Below, piece by piece: positions 7,802 through 16,751 of a DNA stretch of 64,000 nt (position 1 is the first letter of the stretch; every line of letters starts with the position of its first letter). The notes beneath the pieces are model-generated. The model saw only the letters and a program-made list of their open reading frames with translations, did no database searches and had not been told where the DNA came from. A program made the position numbers and the translations under genes. Origin of the DNA: Deltaproteobacteria bacterium (GTDB lineage: Bacteria > Myxococcota_A > Polyangia > Polyangiales > Ga0077539); NCBI GenBank assembly GCA_016218725.1, contig JACRDB010000039.1, forward strand, positions 36,409 through 100,408. The letters are read 5' to 3'.

Positions 7802-8908
7802 TCAGCGCACCCGCTGACCCTGGGCATTGATCTCGTTGAGCTCCACCCGGCGGTTGGCCTCCCGGCCGGTGTTCGTCCGGTTGGAGTCAATGGGCTCCCG
7901 ACTCCCATAGCCCCGGGTGGTGAGCCTCGTGGGGTCCACCGCGTGGGTCACCAGGTACCGCCTCACGGTCTCCGCCCGGGCGGCCGACAGCCGGTCGTTG
8001 TGGCGCACGCCCCCCTCGCTGGACGTGTGCCCGCCCACCTCGTACCGCAGCGCGCGGTTCTGCTGGAGCGACAGGAACTGCACCACCTCGTCCAGCGTCG
8101 CCGCGGCGTTGGGTCGCAGCGTCGCGCGATCGAAGTCGAACTCCACGTGGAACCGAACCCCGTGCTGCGTCACCTCGATGTGCGTGAACACCTGCGGGCA
8201 GCCACGGTTGGCCGGGGGACCGACCTCGTTCGGGCACTGGTCGTCCACGTCCGCCACGGTGTCCTGGTCGTTGTCGTTGTCCGGGCAGCCGTCCTCGTCC
8301 TGGAACCCTTCGGGGTCCTCGGGCTCGCTCGGGCAATGGTCCGTGGAGTCCGGGATCCCGTCCGCGTCATTGTCCGCCTCGGGGCAGCCGTCGTCGTCCA
8401 GGTACCGGTCCATGTCCTCCGGGTCCAGGGGACAGTGGTCCCGGTCGTCCGTCAGCCCATCACCGTCCGTGTCCGGGTTGTCAGGACAGCCGTCCTGGTC
8501 TTGATACCCGTTGAAGTTCTCCGGGTTGTCCGGGCACTGGTCCTCCGGGTCAATGTAACCATCCCCGTCCCGGTCGCCGGGCTGCTCCACCACCACCCCG
8601 CGGGGCGAGCACCGCTCCGGAGGCGACAGCCTCAGCGCCGCCCGCGCGTTCTCCTGCGCCGTGGTGAAATGGTCCTCGGCCCGCCGAAGGTGCCCCTCGT
8701 CAATCTCCCGCGAGGCAAACTCCAGGTGGGCCCGGCCCAGCGCCAGCTCCCTCGGGGCGCACAGATAAGCCCCGTTCTGGTCGGCCTGCTGGAGCACGCG
8801 CTGGGTGCTCTCGATCCGCCCCCGGAGCCCCGACACCTGCGTGCACGAGACCCCCACCAGGAGGCTCACCCCCTGGGCCCACCAGAGCCTCGGACGCCTA
8901 GTGACCAC
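7802..8908 (-). CDS. OmpA-family lipoprotein with thrombospondin type 3 repeats
   Basis: 368 residues from GTG 8908, overlapping the upstream DUF4398 gene by 11 bases. A hydrophobic signal ends at Cys22 (LLVGVSC, an imperfect lipobox). Residues about 25-110 are helical and cell-envelope-like (RELALGRAHLEFASREIDEG). Five or so Asp-rich calcium-binding repeats follow (DRDGDGYIDPEDQCPDNPE and relatives). The C-terminal OmpA domain has FDFDRATLRPNAAATLDEVV, NDRLSAARAETVRRYL and TNTGREANRRVEL, the peptidoglycan-binding pattern with its Asp and Arg. It probably tethers the outer membrane to the cell wall, with the DUF4398 lipoprotein as partner. Confidence 0.9.
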   Translation of the reverse strand: MVTRRPRLWWAQGVSLLVGVSCTQVSGLRGRIESTQRVLQQADQNGAYLCAPRELALGRAHLEFASREIDEGHLRRAEDHFTTAQENARAALRLSPPERCSPRGVVVEQPGDRDGDGYIDPEDQCPDNPENFNGYQDQDGCPDNPDTDGDGLTDDRDHCPLDPEDMDRYLDDDGCPEADNDADGIPDSTDHCPSEPEDPEGFQDEDGCPDNDNDQDTVADVDDQCPNEVGPPANRGCPQVFTHIEVTQHGVRFHVEFDFDRATLRPNAAATLDEVVQFLSLQQNRALRYEVGGHTSSEGGVRHNDRLSAARAETVRRYLVTHAVDPTRLTTRGYGSREPIDSNRTNTGREANRRVELNEINAQGQRVR

Positions 8909-9209
8909 GCTCCCGCTCCCGCCTGAGGGCGAGGTCCCTCGCCCGGTGGCCCATCTGCTCCGCCACCTCCGCCATGTCCATCGCGTACTGGTACTCCGCC
9001 TCCCCCGCGAACTCCCGCGCCTTCTGTAAATGCTCGTAGGCGTAGTTGTACTCGTACGGCGCCCGCTCGGTGCCCCCCGCCAGCCGCGCCTCCTCCACCG
9101 CCTGGGCGGCGTTGTTGATGGCGACGGTGTAGGCAATGGGCCCACACCCACCTACAAATCCGACCGAGAGTGTCAAGCCCAGGAGGCCTCGGCGTAGCCA
9201 GGTGCGCAC
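8898..9209 (-). CDS. DUF4398-type lipoprotein
   Basis: 103 residues from GTG 9209, chosen because a compact lipoprotein signal begins there (RTWLRRGLLGLTLSVGFVGGC, Cys22). An ATG at 9260, overlapping the upstream stop as TGATG, would add 17 residues before the signal and is the alternative. The mature part is a helical hairpin (AAQAVEEARLAGG; NYAYEHLQKAREFAGEAEYQYAMDMAEVAEQ) typical of DUF4398 proteins, which are commonly encoded next to OmpA-like proteins. A periplasmic or outer-membrane structural role is likely. Confidence 0.8.
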   Translation of the reverse strand: MRTWLRRGLLGLTLSVGFVGGCGPIAYTVAINNAAQAVEEARLAGGTERAPYEYNYAYEHLQKAREFAGEAEYQYAMDMAEVAEQMGHRARDLALRRERERGH

Positions 9210-9259
9210 GGCGGCGCCACCGTACCACGGTCCCCCGGGGCGGTGGGAAGAGCTTTGCA

Positions 9260-9802
9260 TCACGGCGCGCGCCGGAGGGTCCAGCCGAGGTGTCCCGCGG
9301 TGACGGCCGTGAGGAGCCCGAGGGCCCAGAGAATGCCGCCGAGGCTTGAGGCGCCGAGGGGCTCGATGCCGAAGCCTCCGCGGAACTGCACCGTGGAGCC
9401 GACCACCCCGACGCGGCTCCAGGCGGCGGCGAGGAGGGCGACGGCGAGCGCGAGGGCTCCGCCCCCGGCGAAGACCACCCCCCGCGGGCGCTGGCTGCGC
9501 AGGAGCCAGGCCCCGAGGGCGTAGCTCCCGAGGGCGCAGGGCGCGGCCAGCGCGGCCACCACGAGCCCCAGGGCCGACGGGAGCCTGGCGGCGTCGAAGG
9601 TGTAGCCCACCATCCAGTCGGGGTGGCGGAAGAGCAGCCACGCGAGGGTGGGCATGCCCACCAGGGCCTCGTGGGCCGCGAGGGCCAGGAAGCCCCGGGT
9701 CCAGGGCACCGCCCGGGGCGAGGCCCGGAGCTCCTGCTGGCTGCACCAGGACGCCCCGAGCCCGAGGGCTCCATGGGCGAGAAACACCGCCAGGAGCGGC
9801 AC
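9260..9802 (-). CDS. Integral membrane protein of unknown function
   Basis: 180 residues from GTG 9802, fifteen bases after dapB. About five hydrophobic helices are visible (LLAVFLAHGALGLG; ALVGMPTLAWLLF; SALGLVVAALAAPCALG; ALALAVALLAAAW; GGILWALGLLTAVTAGHLGW). No charged catalytic cluster or known signature. Its stop overlaps a possible start of the DUF4398 gene, so it may link the dap genes and the lipoproteins in one transcript. Confidence 0.6.
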   Translation of the reverse strand: MPLLAVFLAHGALGLGASWCSQQELRASPRAVPWTRGFLALAAHEALVGMPTLAWLLFRHPDWMVGYTFDAARLPSALGLVVAALAAPCALGSYALGAWLLRSQRPRGVVFAGGGALALAVALLAAAWSRVGVVGSTVQFRGGFGIEPLGASSLGGILWALGLLTAVTAGHLGWTLRRAP

Positions 9803-9817
9803 CGCGGACGCCCGCCC

Positions 9818-10621
9818 TCAGCCCGGGACACCCACCACGTCGGCCATGGTGTAGCGCCCCGGGGGTTTGCCCACCAGCCACCGAGCGGCCCTCAGGGCCC
9901 CGGCGGCGAACACCGACCGGGACGTCGCCCGGTGCACGAGCTCCAGCCGCTCGCCGTCCCCCGCCAGGAGCACCGTGTGGTCCCCTACGATGTCCCCGCC
10001 GCGGAGCGCGTGGAGACCGATCTCCCTCCGGGTGCGCCTCGCGCTCGGGCCCGAGCGCCCGTGGCGCACGTCCCCTTCAGGGTCCAGGCCCCGGGCCGCC
10101 GCCGCCAGCTCCACCAGCCTCAGGGCCGTGCCCGACGGGGCGTCGCGCTTGTCCCGGTGGTGGGCCTCCAGGATCTCCACGTCGTAGCCCTCGCCCAGGA
10201 GCTTGAGCGCCTCCCGGAGGAGGTGCCCGAGCACCTGCACGCCAAGGGACATGTTCGGCGCCGCGAGGAGCGGCACGCGCCGCGAGGCCTCCTCCAGCGC
10301 GGCGCGGGCGTCCTCCGCGAGCCCGGTGGTGCCCACCACGCACGCCACCCCGCGCTCCGAGGCCGCCCGCACCACCCCCGCGGTGGCCGTGGCGGTGCTG
10401 AAGTCAATCACCACCCGGGCCGCGCTCACCGCGGCCCCCACGTCGCTCACGATGCGCACGCCGCAGGGACGCCCCACCAGGGCCCCCGCGTCGCTGCCGA
10501 GCTCCGGCGACCCAGCGGTCTCCAGGGCGCCCACGAGCTTCACGTCGTCGGCCACGAGGCAGTGCTCCACCAGGAGCCTCCCCATGCGCCCGGACGCCCC
10601 GGCGAGGGCCACGGGGATCAC
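9818..10621 (-). CDS. dapB: 4-hydroxy-tetrahydrodipicolinate reductase
   Basis: 267 residues from GTG 10621, which overlaps the dapA stop as GTGA. Catalyses NAD(P)H reduction of the DapA product in lysine and diaminopimelate synthesis. The dinucleotide site GASGRMG lies at the N-terminus; VIDFST, GTTGL and the active-site segment EAHHRDKRDAPSGTA (general-acid His and substrate-binding Lys) are intact, and the length fits the family. Start choice follows the coupling to dapA and the immediate IPVALAGASGRMG fold. Confidence 0.97.
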   Translation of the reverse strand: MIPVALAGASGRMGRLLVEHCLVADDVKLVGALETAGSPELGSDAGALVGRPCGVRIVSDVGAAVSAARVVIDFSTATATAGVVRAASERGVACVVGTTGLAEDARAALEEASRRVPLLAAPNMSLGVQVLGHLLREALKLLGEGYDVEILEAHHRDKRDAPSGTALRLVELAAAARGLDPEGDVRHGRSGPSARRTRREIGLHALRGGDIVGDHTVLLAGDGERLELVHRATSRSVFAAGALRAARWLVGKPPGRYTMADVVGVPG

Positions 10622-11499
10622 AGCGACACCCCCGCCCGACGGAGCGCCGCGAGCACCTTGTGCACCGTGGCCTCCGTGGGCCACACCAGCGGGAGCCGCA
10701 CCTCCTCGCGCACCTTGCCCATGGCCGCCAGGGCGGCCTTCACGGGCCCGGGGTTGGTCTCCAGGAACATGCTCTCGTGCACCTCCAAGAGCGCCAGGTG
10801 GCGCCTCCGGGCGGCCTCCAGGTCCCCCTCCAGGAAGCTCCGGCACACCCCGGCCACGGCCCCCGGGAGCGCGTTGGACGTGACGGAGATCACCCCCCGG
10901 GCCCCGCAGGCCAGCATCCCGAGGGTGAGCGCGTCGTCCCCGCAGAGCACCGTCAGGCGGTCCCCAAGGGCCGCCACCACGGACTGCGCCCGGAGGATGT
11001 TCCCCGTGGCCTCCTTCAAGCCCACCACCCTCGGGCACGCCTTGCAGAGCTCCACCAGGGACTCCACCGCCAGGTCCGCGGTGCCCCGCGTCGGGACGTT
11101 GTACAGCACCAGCGGCAGCCCCGTGGCGTCATGGACGGCCCGCACGTGCGCCACCAGGCCCCGCTGCGTGGGCTTGTTGTAGTACGGCATCACCACCATG
11201 GCCGCCTGGGCGCCCGCCGCCTCCGCGGCCCGCGTGCGCGCCACGGTCTCCGCGGTGCTGTTGGACCCCGTCCCGGCGATCACCGGCACCCTCCCCCGGG
11301 CCTGGCGCACCGCTCGGGAGACAAGCTCCCGAGCCTCCTCCGCGGTCACCGTCGGGCTCTCGCCGGTGGTGCCCACCGGGACCACCCCGGAGATCCCGTC
11401 GGCGATCTGGAACTCCACCAGCGCCTCGAAGGCCTCGTAGTCCACCGCCCCGCCGCGGAACGGCGTCACCAGCGCGGTATACGCTCCCTGCAGTTTCAT
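10618..11499 (-). CDS. dapA: 4-hydroxy-tetrahydrodipicolinate synthase
   Basis: 293 residues, a TIM-barrel aldolase condensing pyruvate with aspartate semialdehyde, the branch point to lysine and diaminopimelate. Seen in the sequence: ALVTPF start strand, GVVPVGTTGESPT (substrate-binding Thr pair), LPLVLYNVPTRG (catalytic Tyr), VVGLKEATG (Schiff-base Lys) and GARGVISVTSN. The usual length is about 290. It is followed at once by dapB and preceded by the GH57 gene with an 18-base gap, so all three may be co-transcribed. Confidence 0.98.
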   Translation of the reverse strand: MKLQGAYTALVTPFRGGAVDYEAFEALVEFQIADGISGVVPVGTTGESPTVTAEEARELVSRAVRQARGRVPVIAGTGSNSTAETVARTRAAEAAGAQAAMVVMPYYNKPTQRGLVAHVRAVHDATGLPLVLYNVPTRGTADLAVESLVELCKACPRVVGLKEATGNILRAQSVVAALGDRLTVLCGDDALTLGMLACGARGVISVTSNALPGAVAGVCRSFLEGDLEAARRRHLALLEVHESMFLETNPGPVKAALAAMGKVREEVRLPLVWPTEATVHKVLAALRRAGVSL

Positions 11500-11517
11500 C
11501 GCGTCACCCTTCTGCGC

Positions 11518-13101
11518 CTACCGTTGGAACCACCCCAGCTCAAGGTGGGGAAAGAGGTTGTCCCTCGCCTCCAGGTCCGCCAGCCAGCCCTCGTCGAACA
11601 CCCCCCCGTGGAGCATCAGCCCGAGGCGCCGAAAGCGCGCCAGGTGCGCCTCGAAGCGCGCCCGCGCATAATGTGGGGCGGTGTCGGTCTTCATCAAGAA
11701 GGGCCAGTCCGAGGACAGGAGGAGCAGGAGCTCGCGCCCGGCCTGGCGGGCGCACCGTCCGGCGACGCCCGTGGCGCCTCCGTGGTGCTCGACGATGTCG
11801 GCCATTTCCCGCACGGCGTGGTCTACGTGCCGGAGCATCCAGGACGACACCGGGTCGATCCAGACGCCGGCGTAGCCTCCGGCGCCCCAGGAGGAGGCTT
11901 CGGGCTCGGCCACGTCGTGCGTGGGGTGCTCGGCCAGGAAGGCCCCGAGGGTGGTGGGGCGGACCTCGTCGCCCAGGTCTTTCAACGCCCGGAAGAGGGC
12001 CTCCAGGAACCACGGACCCTCGAACCACCAGTGGCCGAAGAGCTCGGCGTCGTATGGGGCGAACACCAGGGGCGGCGTGTCCATGCGGTCCGCGAGGTGG
12101 GCGAGCTGGGCCTGGCGGTTGTGCACGAAGTTCCGGGCGTGGACCTCCGCGCGCTCCCTGGCCACGCCGGGCTGGTAGGGCTCCTTGTCCCCGAGGCCCG
12201 CGCGGGTGATGCGGTAGAACTTCAGCCCGGTGTTCTGCCGGGTGCCGTCCGCGGCGGTGAACTCCCGGACGCTCTCCTCGGGCGCGTCAAAGCCCGCGTC
12301 GCGGTAGAACTCGCGGTAGAAGACATCCCCGGGGTAGCCCACCTCCTTGGACCACACCTGGCGGCTGGCCTCCACGTCGCGGCCGAAGCACGTGAGCCCC
12401 GCCGGGGTCACGATGGGCGCGTGGGTGCCGTACCGTGGCCGGGGCGAGGCGTTGAGCACCGCGTGGGTCTCCACGGCGGTGTAGGCGATCCCGTGGCGGG
12501 TAAGAATCTGGTCAACGCCCTGGGTGTAGCCGCACTCCGGCGTCCAGATGCCCCGAGGGGCGCGGCCCGTGGCCCGGCGGTGGCTGTCCACGGCGCACGC
12601 CACCTGGGCGCGGATCATCTCCGGGTGGTGCACCAGGGCCGGAAAGAACGCGTGGGTGGCCCCACAGGTCCAGAGCTCCAGTACGGCGTCCCGCTCCAGC
12701 CGCGCGAAGGCCCCGACCACGTCCCGGTCGTTGCGGCGCCAGACGTCCCAGAGCCTCGCCTGGTGCTCGCGGTAGAACTGCACCACCGGCCCCAGGCCCG
12801 GGTCGCTCCCCAGGCGCCGGGCCTCGCCCTCCAGGACCCGGTCCACCCGCTCCAGGTAGCGCTCGAAGCGGGCGCAGAGGAGCTCGTCCTGGAGCATGGC
12901 CACCAGCGGCGGCGAGAGGGACACCGTCAGCGGTGAGGGCACCCCCTCGTGGGCCAGGCGCTGGAGCACGTCCAGGAGCGGGAGGTAGGTCTCCGCGATG
13001 GCCTCGAAGAGCCAACGCTCCTCCAGGTGGTCTTTGTGCTCCGGGTGCCGCACGAAGGGCAGGTGCGCGTGGAGGACGATCGCGAGGTACCCGCGGGCCA
13101 T
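11518..13101 (-). CDS. GH57 1,4-alpha-glucan branching enzyme
   Basis: 527 residues, the length of GH57 branching enzymes of the Thermus/Thermococcus type. The N-terminal barrel starts LAIVLHAHLPFVRHPE. The nucleophile lies in GIWTPECGY (Glu189) and the acid/base in FAPYDAELFGHWWFEG (Asp351), close to E184 and D353 known for the Thermus thermophilus enzyme. The C-terminal helical domain (SSDWPFLMKTDTAPHYARAR) shapes the acceptor groove. It makes alpha-1,6 branches in glycogen. No other glycogen gene lies in the window; dapA follows downstream. Confidence 0.93.
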   Translation of the reverse strand: MARGYLAIVLHAHLPFVRHPEHKDHLEERWLFEAIAETYLPLLDVLQRLAHEGVPSPLTVSLSPPLVAMLQDELLCARFERYLERVDRVLEGEARRLGSDPGLGPVVQFYREHQARLWDVWRRNDRDVVGAFARLERDAVLELWTCGATHAFFPALVHHPEMIRAQVACAVDSHRRATGRAPRGIWTPECGYTQGVDQILTRHGIAYTAVETHAVLNASPRPRYGTHAPIVTPAGLTCFGRDVEASRQVWSKEVGYPGDVFYREFYRDAGFDAPEESVREFTAADGTRQNTGLKFYRITRAGLGDKEPYQPGVARERAEVHARNFVHNRQAQLAHLADRMDTPPLVFAPYDAELFGHWWFEGPWFLEALFRALKDLGDEVRPTTLGAFLAEHPTHDVAEPEASSWGAGGYAGVWIDPVSSWMLRHVDHAVREMADIVEHHGGATGVAGRCARQAGRELLLLLSSDWPFLMKTDTAPHYARARFEAHLARFRRLGLMLHGGVFDEGWLADLEARDNLFPHLELGWFQR

Positions 13102-13249
13102 GACCCGCGGAGACTAACGGCCCTGGCGCCTCCCCGCAAATCCCATCGGTCCCCGCCGCCCCGACCGTTCACCCCCCGCGGCGGACCGCTCACCCTCGGG
13201 CGCCCTTGACGCCCCCGAGGTTTACCCACTATGCCCCACGGCGGCTCTC

Positions 13250-14542
13250 ATGGCGACGCCTCCGATCGCGATCCTCGGCGCGGGCCTGACGGGCCTCTCG
13301 GCGGCGCACCACCTGGGGGAGGGCTACCAGCTCTACGAGGCCCTCGGCCACGTCGGCGGCCACGCCATCACCCTGGAGGAGGGAGGCTACCGCTTCGATC
13401 GCACCGGGCACCTCCTGCACCTTCGGGACCCGGCCATCCGCCGCTGGGTCGAGGGCGTCTTCCCCGCCGGGAGGCTCCTCACGGTGAACCGCCGGAGCAT
13501 GGTGTTCTCCCACGGGCGCTATACCCGGTACCCCTACCAGGCCAACACCTTCGGGCTGCCCCCGGAGGTGGCCTACGAGTGCCTCCTCGGGTACCTGCGC
13601 GCCCGCCAGGAGTCCCACCCCCCTCCGGGGAACTTCGAGGAGTTCTGCCTCCAGCACTTTGGAGAGGGCTTCTCGAAGCACTTCATGATCCCCTACAACA
13701 GCCGCCTCTGGGGGGTCCACCCGCGGGAGATCACCGCCGCGTGGTGCTCGCGCTTTGTCCCCATGCCAAAGCTGGAGGACGTCCTGGCCGGCGCCGTGGG
13801 GCTCAACGACCGGGAGCTCGGGTACAACACCAGCTTTCTCTATCCCCCGACGGGCATCCACGAGCTCCCGGAGGCCCTCGCCCGGGACCTCCAGCCGCCG
13901 GCCTTTCACCGCGCGCCCGCTTCTATCGATTGGCGGGGGCGCCGTTTGCGCTTCCCCGACGGCCAGGTGGTGCCCTACCGGGCCCTGATCTCCACGGCGC
14001 CCTTGAAGGCCCTGGTGGGGCTCCTGGAGGACCCCCCGGAGGAGGTCCGCCGCGCCGCCGAGGCGCTCCGGTGCTCCCGGCTGCACTACCTCGACGTGGC
14101 CAGCCGCAAGCCCGCTGGGAGGGACCTGCACTGGGTCTATGTCCCGGAGGAGAAGTACCCCTTCTACCGCGTCGGGGTGTACTCGAATTTCTCGCCCGCG
14201 ATGGCGCCCCCGGAGGGGTCCAGCTACTATGTGGAGCTGGCGAGCCGGGAGACGCCCTCGCTGGAGGCGCTGCTGCCGGGGGTGCTCTCGGGCCTCGTGG
14301 AGCTCGGGCTCCTGAGCGCGCCCGAGGACCTGTGCTTCGCGCGCGTGCGCACCATCGAGTGGGCGTACGTGATCTTCGATCATGCGTACTACGCCAGCCT
14401 GGAGGTGCTCCGGCCCTTCCTGGCCTCGGCGGGGATCGTGTCCCAGGGCCGCTACGGAGGTTGGAACTACTCCAGCATGGAAGACGCCTTGATCTTTGGC
14501 CGCGACGCCGCCCTCGAGGCGCGGGCGATGGTGAGCCCATGA
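13250..14542 (+). CDS. FAD-dependent amine-oxidase-type oxidoreductase
   Basis: 430 residues from ATG 13250. The N-terminal FAD-binding Rossmann motif is clear (IAILGAGLTGLSAAHHL), followed by a second-glycine region (ALGHVGGHAITLEEGGYRFD) as in protoporphyrinogen oxidases, UDP-galactopyranose mutases and related flavoproteins. The C-terminal flavin contact region includes GRYGGWNYSSMEDALIFG. The stop overlaps the next gene's start as ATGA, and that gene is a glycosyltransferase, so a role in sugar or polysaccharide modification is an inference. Upstream, TTGACG at 13206 is a weak promoter candidate in the divergent gap with the GH57 gene. Confidence 0.8.
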   Translation: MATPPIAILGAGLTGLSAAHHLGEGYQLYEALGHVGGHAITLEEGGYRFDRTGHLLHLRDPAIRRWVEGVFPAGRLLTVNRRSMVFSHGRYTRYPYQANTFGLPPEVAYECLLGYLRARQESHPPPGNFEEFCLQHFGEGFSKHFMIPYNSRLWGVHPREITAAWCSRFVPMPKLEDVLAGAVGLNDRELGYNTSFLYPPTGIHELPEALARDLQPPAFHRAPASIDWRGRRLRFPDGQVVPYRALISTAPLKALVGLLEDPPEEVRRAAEALRCSRLHYLDVASRKPAGRDLHWVYVPEEKYPFYRVGVYSNFSPAMAPPEGSSYYVELASRETPSLEALLPGVLSGLVELGLLSAPEDLCFARVRTIEWAYVIFDHAYYASLEVLRPFLASAGIVSQGRYGGWNYSSMEDALIFGRDAALEARAMVSP

Positions 14543-15273
14543 CCGCCGAGGCCGACGGCCGGGCGCCCTACCCCCGGCTCTCCGTGGTGATCCCGATCTA
14601 CAACGAGGAGGCCATCCTCCAGGCCGCCGTGGTGGACCTCCGGGAGCAGCTCCGGGAGTTCGGCTGGCCCTTCGAGATCCTCCTGGCGGAGAACGGCTCC
14701 CGGGACAACACCGTGGGCATCGCCCGCACGCTGGCCGAGAAGTACCCCGAGGTGTCGTTCTTCTCCCTGGGCGAGCCGAATTACGGCAAGGCCCTGCGCG
14801 AGGGCATCCTCCAGGCCCGCGGGGAATTCGTCCTCTGCGACGAGATCGATCTGTGCCTGATGGATTTCTACCGCCGGAGCATGGAGCTCCTGGAGCACAA
14901 CGAGGCCGAGCTGGTCATCGGCTCCAAGCTCCTGGCGGGCGCCTCGGACGAGCGCCCCATCTTCCGCCACGCGGCCACCATGGTGTTCAATGGCCTCCTG
15001 CGGGTGACCCTCGGGTTCCGCGGGAGCGACACCCACGGGATCAAGGCCTTCCGCCGCGTGGCCCTGCTCGACGTGGTGCGCGCCTGCCTCGTGGACAAGG
15101 ACGTCTTCGCCAGCGAGCTGGTCATCCGCGCCGAGCGCGCGGGCGTGCGCATCAAGGAGATCCCCATCCGGGTGCTGGAGAAGCGCCCCCCGTCCATCAA
15201 CCTCCTGAAGCGCGTGCCCAACGTCATCAAGAGCGTGGCGAAGCTCTTCGTCGCCATCCGTATCCGGGGCTGA
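14539..15273 (+). CDS. Family 2 glycosyltransferase
   Basis: 244 residues from ATG 14539, overlapping the oxidoreductase stop by four bases. The GT-A fold start LSVVIPIYNEEAIL, the nucleotide-binding LLAENGSRDNTVG, and the region LGEPNYGKALREGI followed by FVLCDEIDL (DxD-like position, here DEID) are visible. The C-terminal part (SDTHGIKAFRRVALLD; ASELVIRAERAGVRIKEIPI) resembles dolichol-phosphate-mannose-synthase-like enzymes but lacks transmembrane helices. It likely transfers a sugar to a lipid or polysaccharide precursor. Confidence 0.85.
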   Translation: MTAEADGRAPYPRLSVVIPIYNEEAILQAAVVDLREQLREFGWPFEILLAENGSRDNTVGIARTLAEKYPEVSFFSLGEPNYGKALREGILQARGEFVLCDEIDLCLMDFYRRSMELLEHNEAELVIGSKLLAGASDERPIFRHAATMVFNGLLRVTLGFRGSDTHGIKAFRRVALLDVVRACLVDKDVFASELVIRAERAGVRIKEIPIRVLEKRPPSINLLKRVPNVIKSVAKLFVAIRIRG

Positions 15274-15322
15274 CGGCGCGCCGCACTTTCGGTGACGCGC
15301 GTTCAGTGCTAGCGTCCACCGG

Positions 15323-16009
15323 GTGACGCGCGCCCGACGCCCAGCGCCTCGCGGTGTCCCCGACCCCGAGGCCTTCGTAGACCCCGAGCGGGAGCTCTAC
15401 CTGGACGAGACGCCCTCCCCCGGGGCGACCGCTGCGGGGACCGGTGGCCTCTCGGTGTGCCTCGCCTGTGGCCTGGGGCCCGGCGCCCGCGGGGACTGCC
15501 CCCACGCCCAGGTCGCGGTCTTTGACCACGGCTCCGGGGCCCTGCACCTCGCGGTGCGCAAGCTCCAGGAGCTCTCCGAGGCAAAGCGCCAGGCCGAGAG
15601 GGCCCTCCTGCGCCTCGTCGAGCGCGCCCTGGAGCGCGGAGAGGCCGCCCTGGACGCACAACCTGCGTCCTTTGTCACGACGCCTCAAGGCGTCTCCGAG
15701 GCACCCACCGAGGACGGAGAGGTGCCCGCGGCGTCGGAGGCCCCGTGCCCCCACTGCGGTCGCCCCGCGGCGCCCGCGCGGGCGCTGGTCCCGCGCCGTG
15801 GGAAGCGCCCTCCCGAGGCCCAGGGGCTCTTCGCCTTCGCGCGGGTGACGGAGGCCACGGTCGCCACGGTCGCCGCGGAGGACGTCGGCCCCAGGGTGGT
15901 GCCCCTGGAGGAGCTGGAGGGGCCGCCTCGCTCAAAGACCCGAGGGCGCCGTCGCGGCGCTCGCGCGGGGGGCGCTCAGGGCGACGGCTCGTCGGGGCAA
16001 CTGAAATAG
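15323..16009 (+). CDS. Small protein with two cysteine-rich, probably zinc-binding, clusters
   Basis: 228 residues from GTG 15323. The first cysteine group is [20 protein letters not shown] (CxxC followed by CPH), the second [11 protein letters not shown] (CxxC). Between them a charged helix ([32 protein letters not shown]) could form a coiled coil. The C-terminus is Arg/Gly-rich and may touch nucleic acid. No known family. The last 34 bases overlap the convergent pqqC gene, so the annotated end of one of the two deserves care. Confidence 0.55.
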   Translation: MTRARRPAPRGVPDPEAFVDPERELYLDETPSPGATAAGTGGLSVCLACGLGPGARGDCPHAQVAVFDHGSGALHLAVRKLQELSEAKRQAERALLRLVERALERGEAALDAQPASFVTTPQGVSEAPTEDGEVPAASEAPCPHCGRPAAPARALVPRRGKRPPEAQGLFAFARVTEATVATVAAEDVGPRVVPLEELEGPPRSKTRGRRRGARAGGAQGDGSSGQLK

Positions 16010-16716
16010 GGTGGCATCCCGGCGATGTAGGCCATCCAGAGGGCGTCCAGGAGGCTCCAGAGCACGTCCAGCTTGAACTGGAGCACCGCCATGGCGCGGT
16101 CCTGGGCGGCGCGGGTGGTGAAGAGCTGGAGCGTGAGCGCGAGGCCGTGCTCGACGTCCCTCCCGGCCTGCGAGACCCGCTTCTGGAAGTACCCGAGGCC
16201 CTCCTGGGCGATCCAGGGGTAGAGCGTGGGCCAGCCCGCCAGGCGCTGGCGATGGATCGTCGGGGCAAAGAGCTCCGTGAGGCTCGACGCCACGGCCTCC
16301 TGCCAGGGCGCCGCGCGGGCGAAGTTCACGTATGCGTCCACGGCGAAGCGCACGCCCGGCAGCACGCTCTCCTGGGACCAGAGGGCTTCGCGGGGGATCC
16401 CGCAGGCTTCGCCCAGGCGCGTCCAGGCCTCGATGCCTCCGGGGTCCGTGTCGTCCCCGTCGTGGTCCACGATGCGCTGGCGCCAGCGCCTGCGGACCTC
16501 CCGGTCGGGGCACGACGAGAGGATCGCCCCGTCCTTCCGGGGGATGTTGACCTGGTAATAGAACCGGTTGGCCACCCATCCTCGCACCTGCGCGGGCGTG
16601 AGCTCCCCGCGCGCCATGCGCTGGTGGTACGGGTGATGGATGTGGTAGCGCCGCTCCAGGCTGCGCAGCCGCGCTTCAAACTCCGACGGTGTCCAGGCTC
16701 CCGGCGCATCGCTCAT
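15976..16716 (-). CDS. pqqC: Pyrroloquinoline-quinone synthase
   Basis: 246 residues, full length for PqqC, the cofactorless oxidase that closes the ring and performs the final oxidation of PQQ synthesis. Residues matching the Klebsiella active site are present with an offset of one: His25 (YHIHHPYH), Gln55 (RFYYQ), His85 (VDHDG), then His and Arg in FAPTIHRQR, Tyr and Arg in YFQKRVSQ, and Lys in LQFKLDV. No pqqA, B, D or E is in the window; the neighbours are a DUF4010 membrane protein upstream (35-base gap) and a convergent unknown gene. An orphan location, or a relative with another substrate, is possible. Confidence 0.88.
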   Translation of the reverse strand: MSDAPGAWTPSEFEARLRSLERRYHIHHPYHQRMARGELTPAQVRGWVANRFYYQVNIPRKDGAILSSCPDREVRRRWRQRIVDHDGDDTDPGGIEAWTRLGEACGIPREALWSQESVLPGVRFAVDAYVNFARAAPWQEAVASSLTELFAPTIHRQRLAGWPTLYPWIAQEGLGYFQKRVSQAGRDVEHGLALTLQLFTTRAAQDRAMAVLQFKLDVLWSLLDALWMAYIAGMPPYFSCPDEPSP

Positions 16717-16751
16717 GGCCGGGGACTATGCCCCAGGCGCTCCGCGGCGCG

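Noticed and set aside
13206..13234. TTGACG-N17-CTATGC as promoter of the FAD oxidoreductase gene
   Set aside because: The -10 match is poor and the implied leader is under 20 bases; not strong enough to list as a site.
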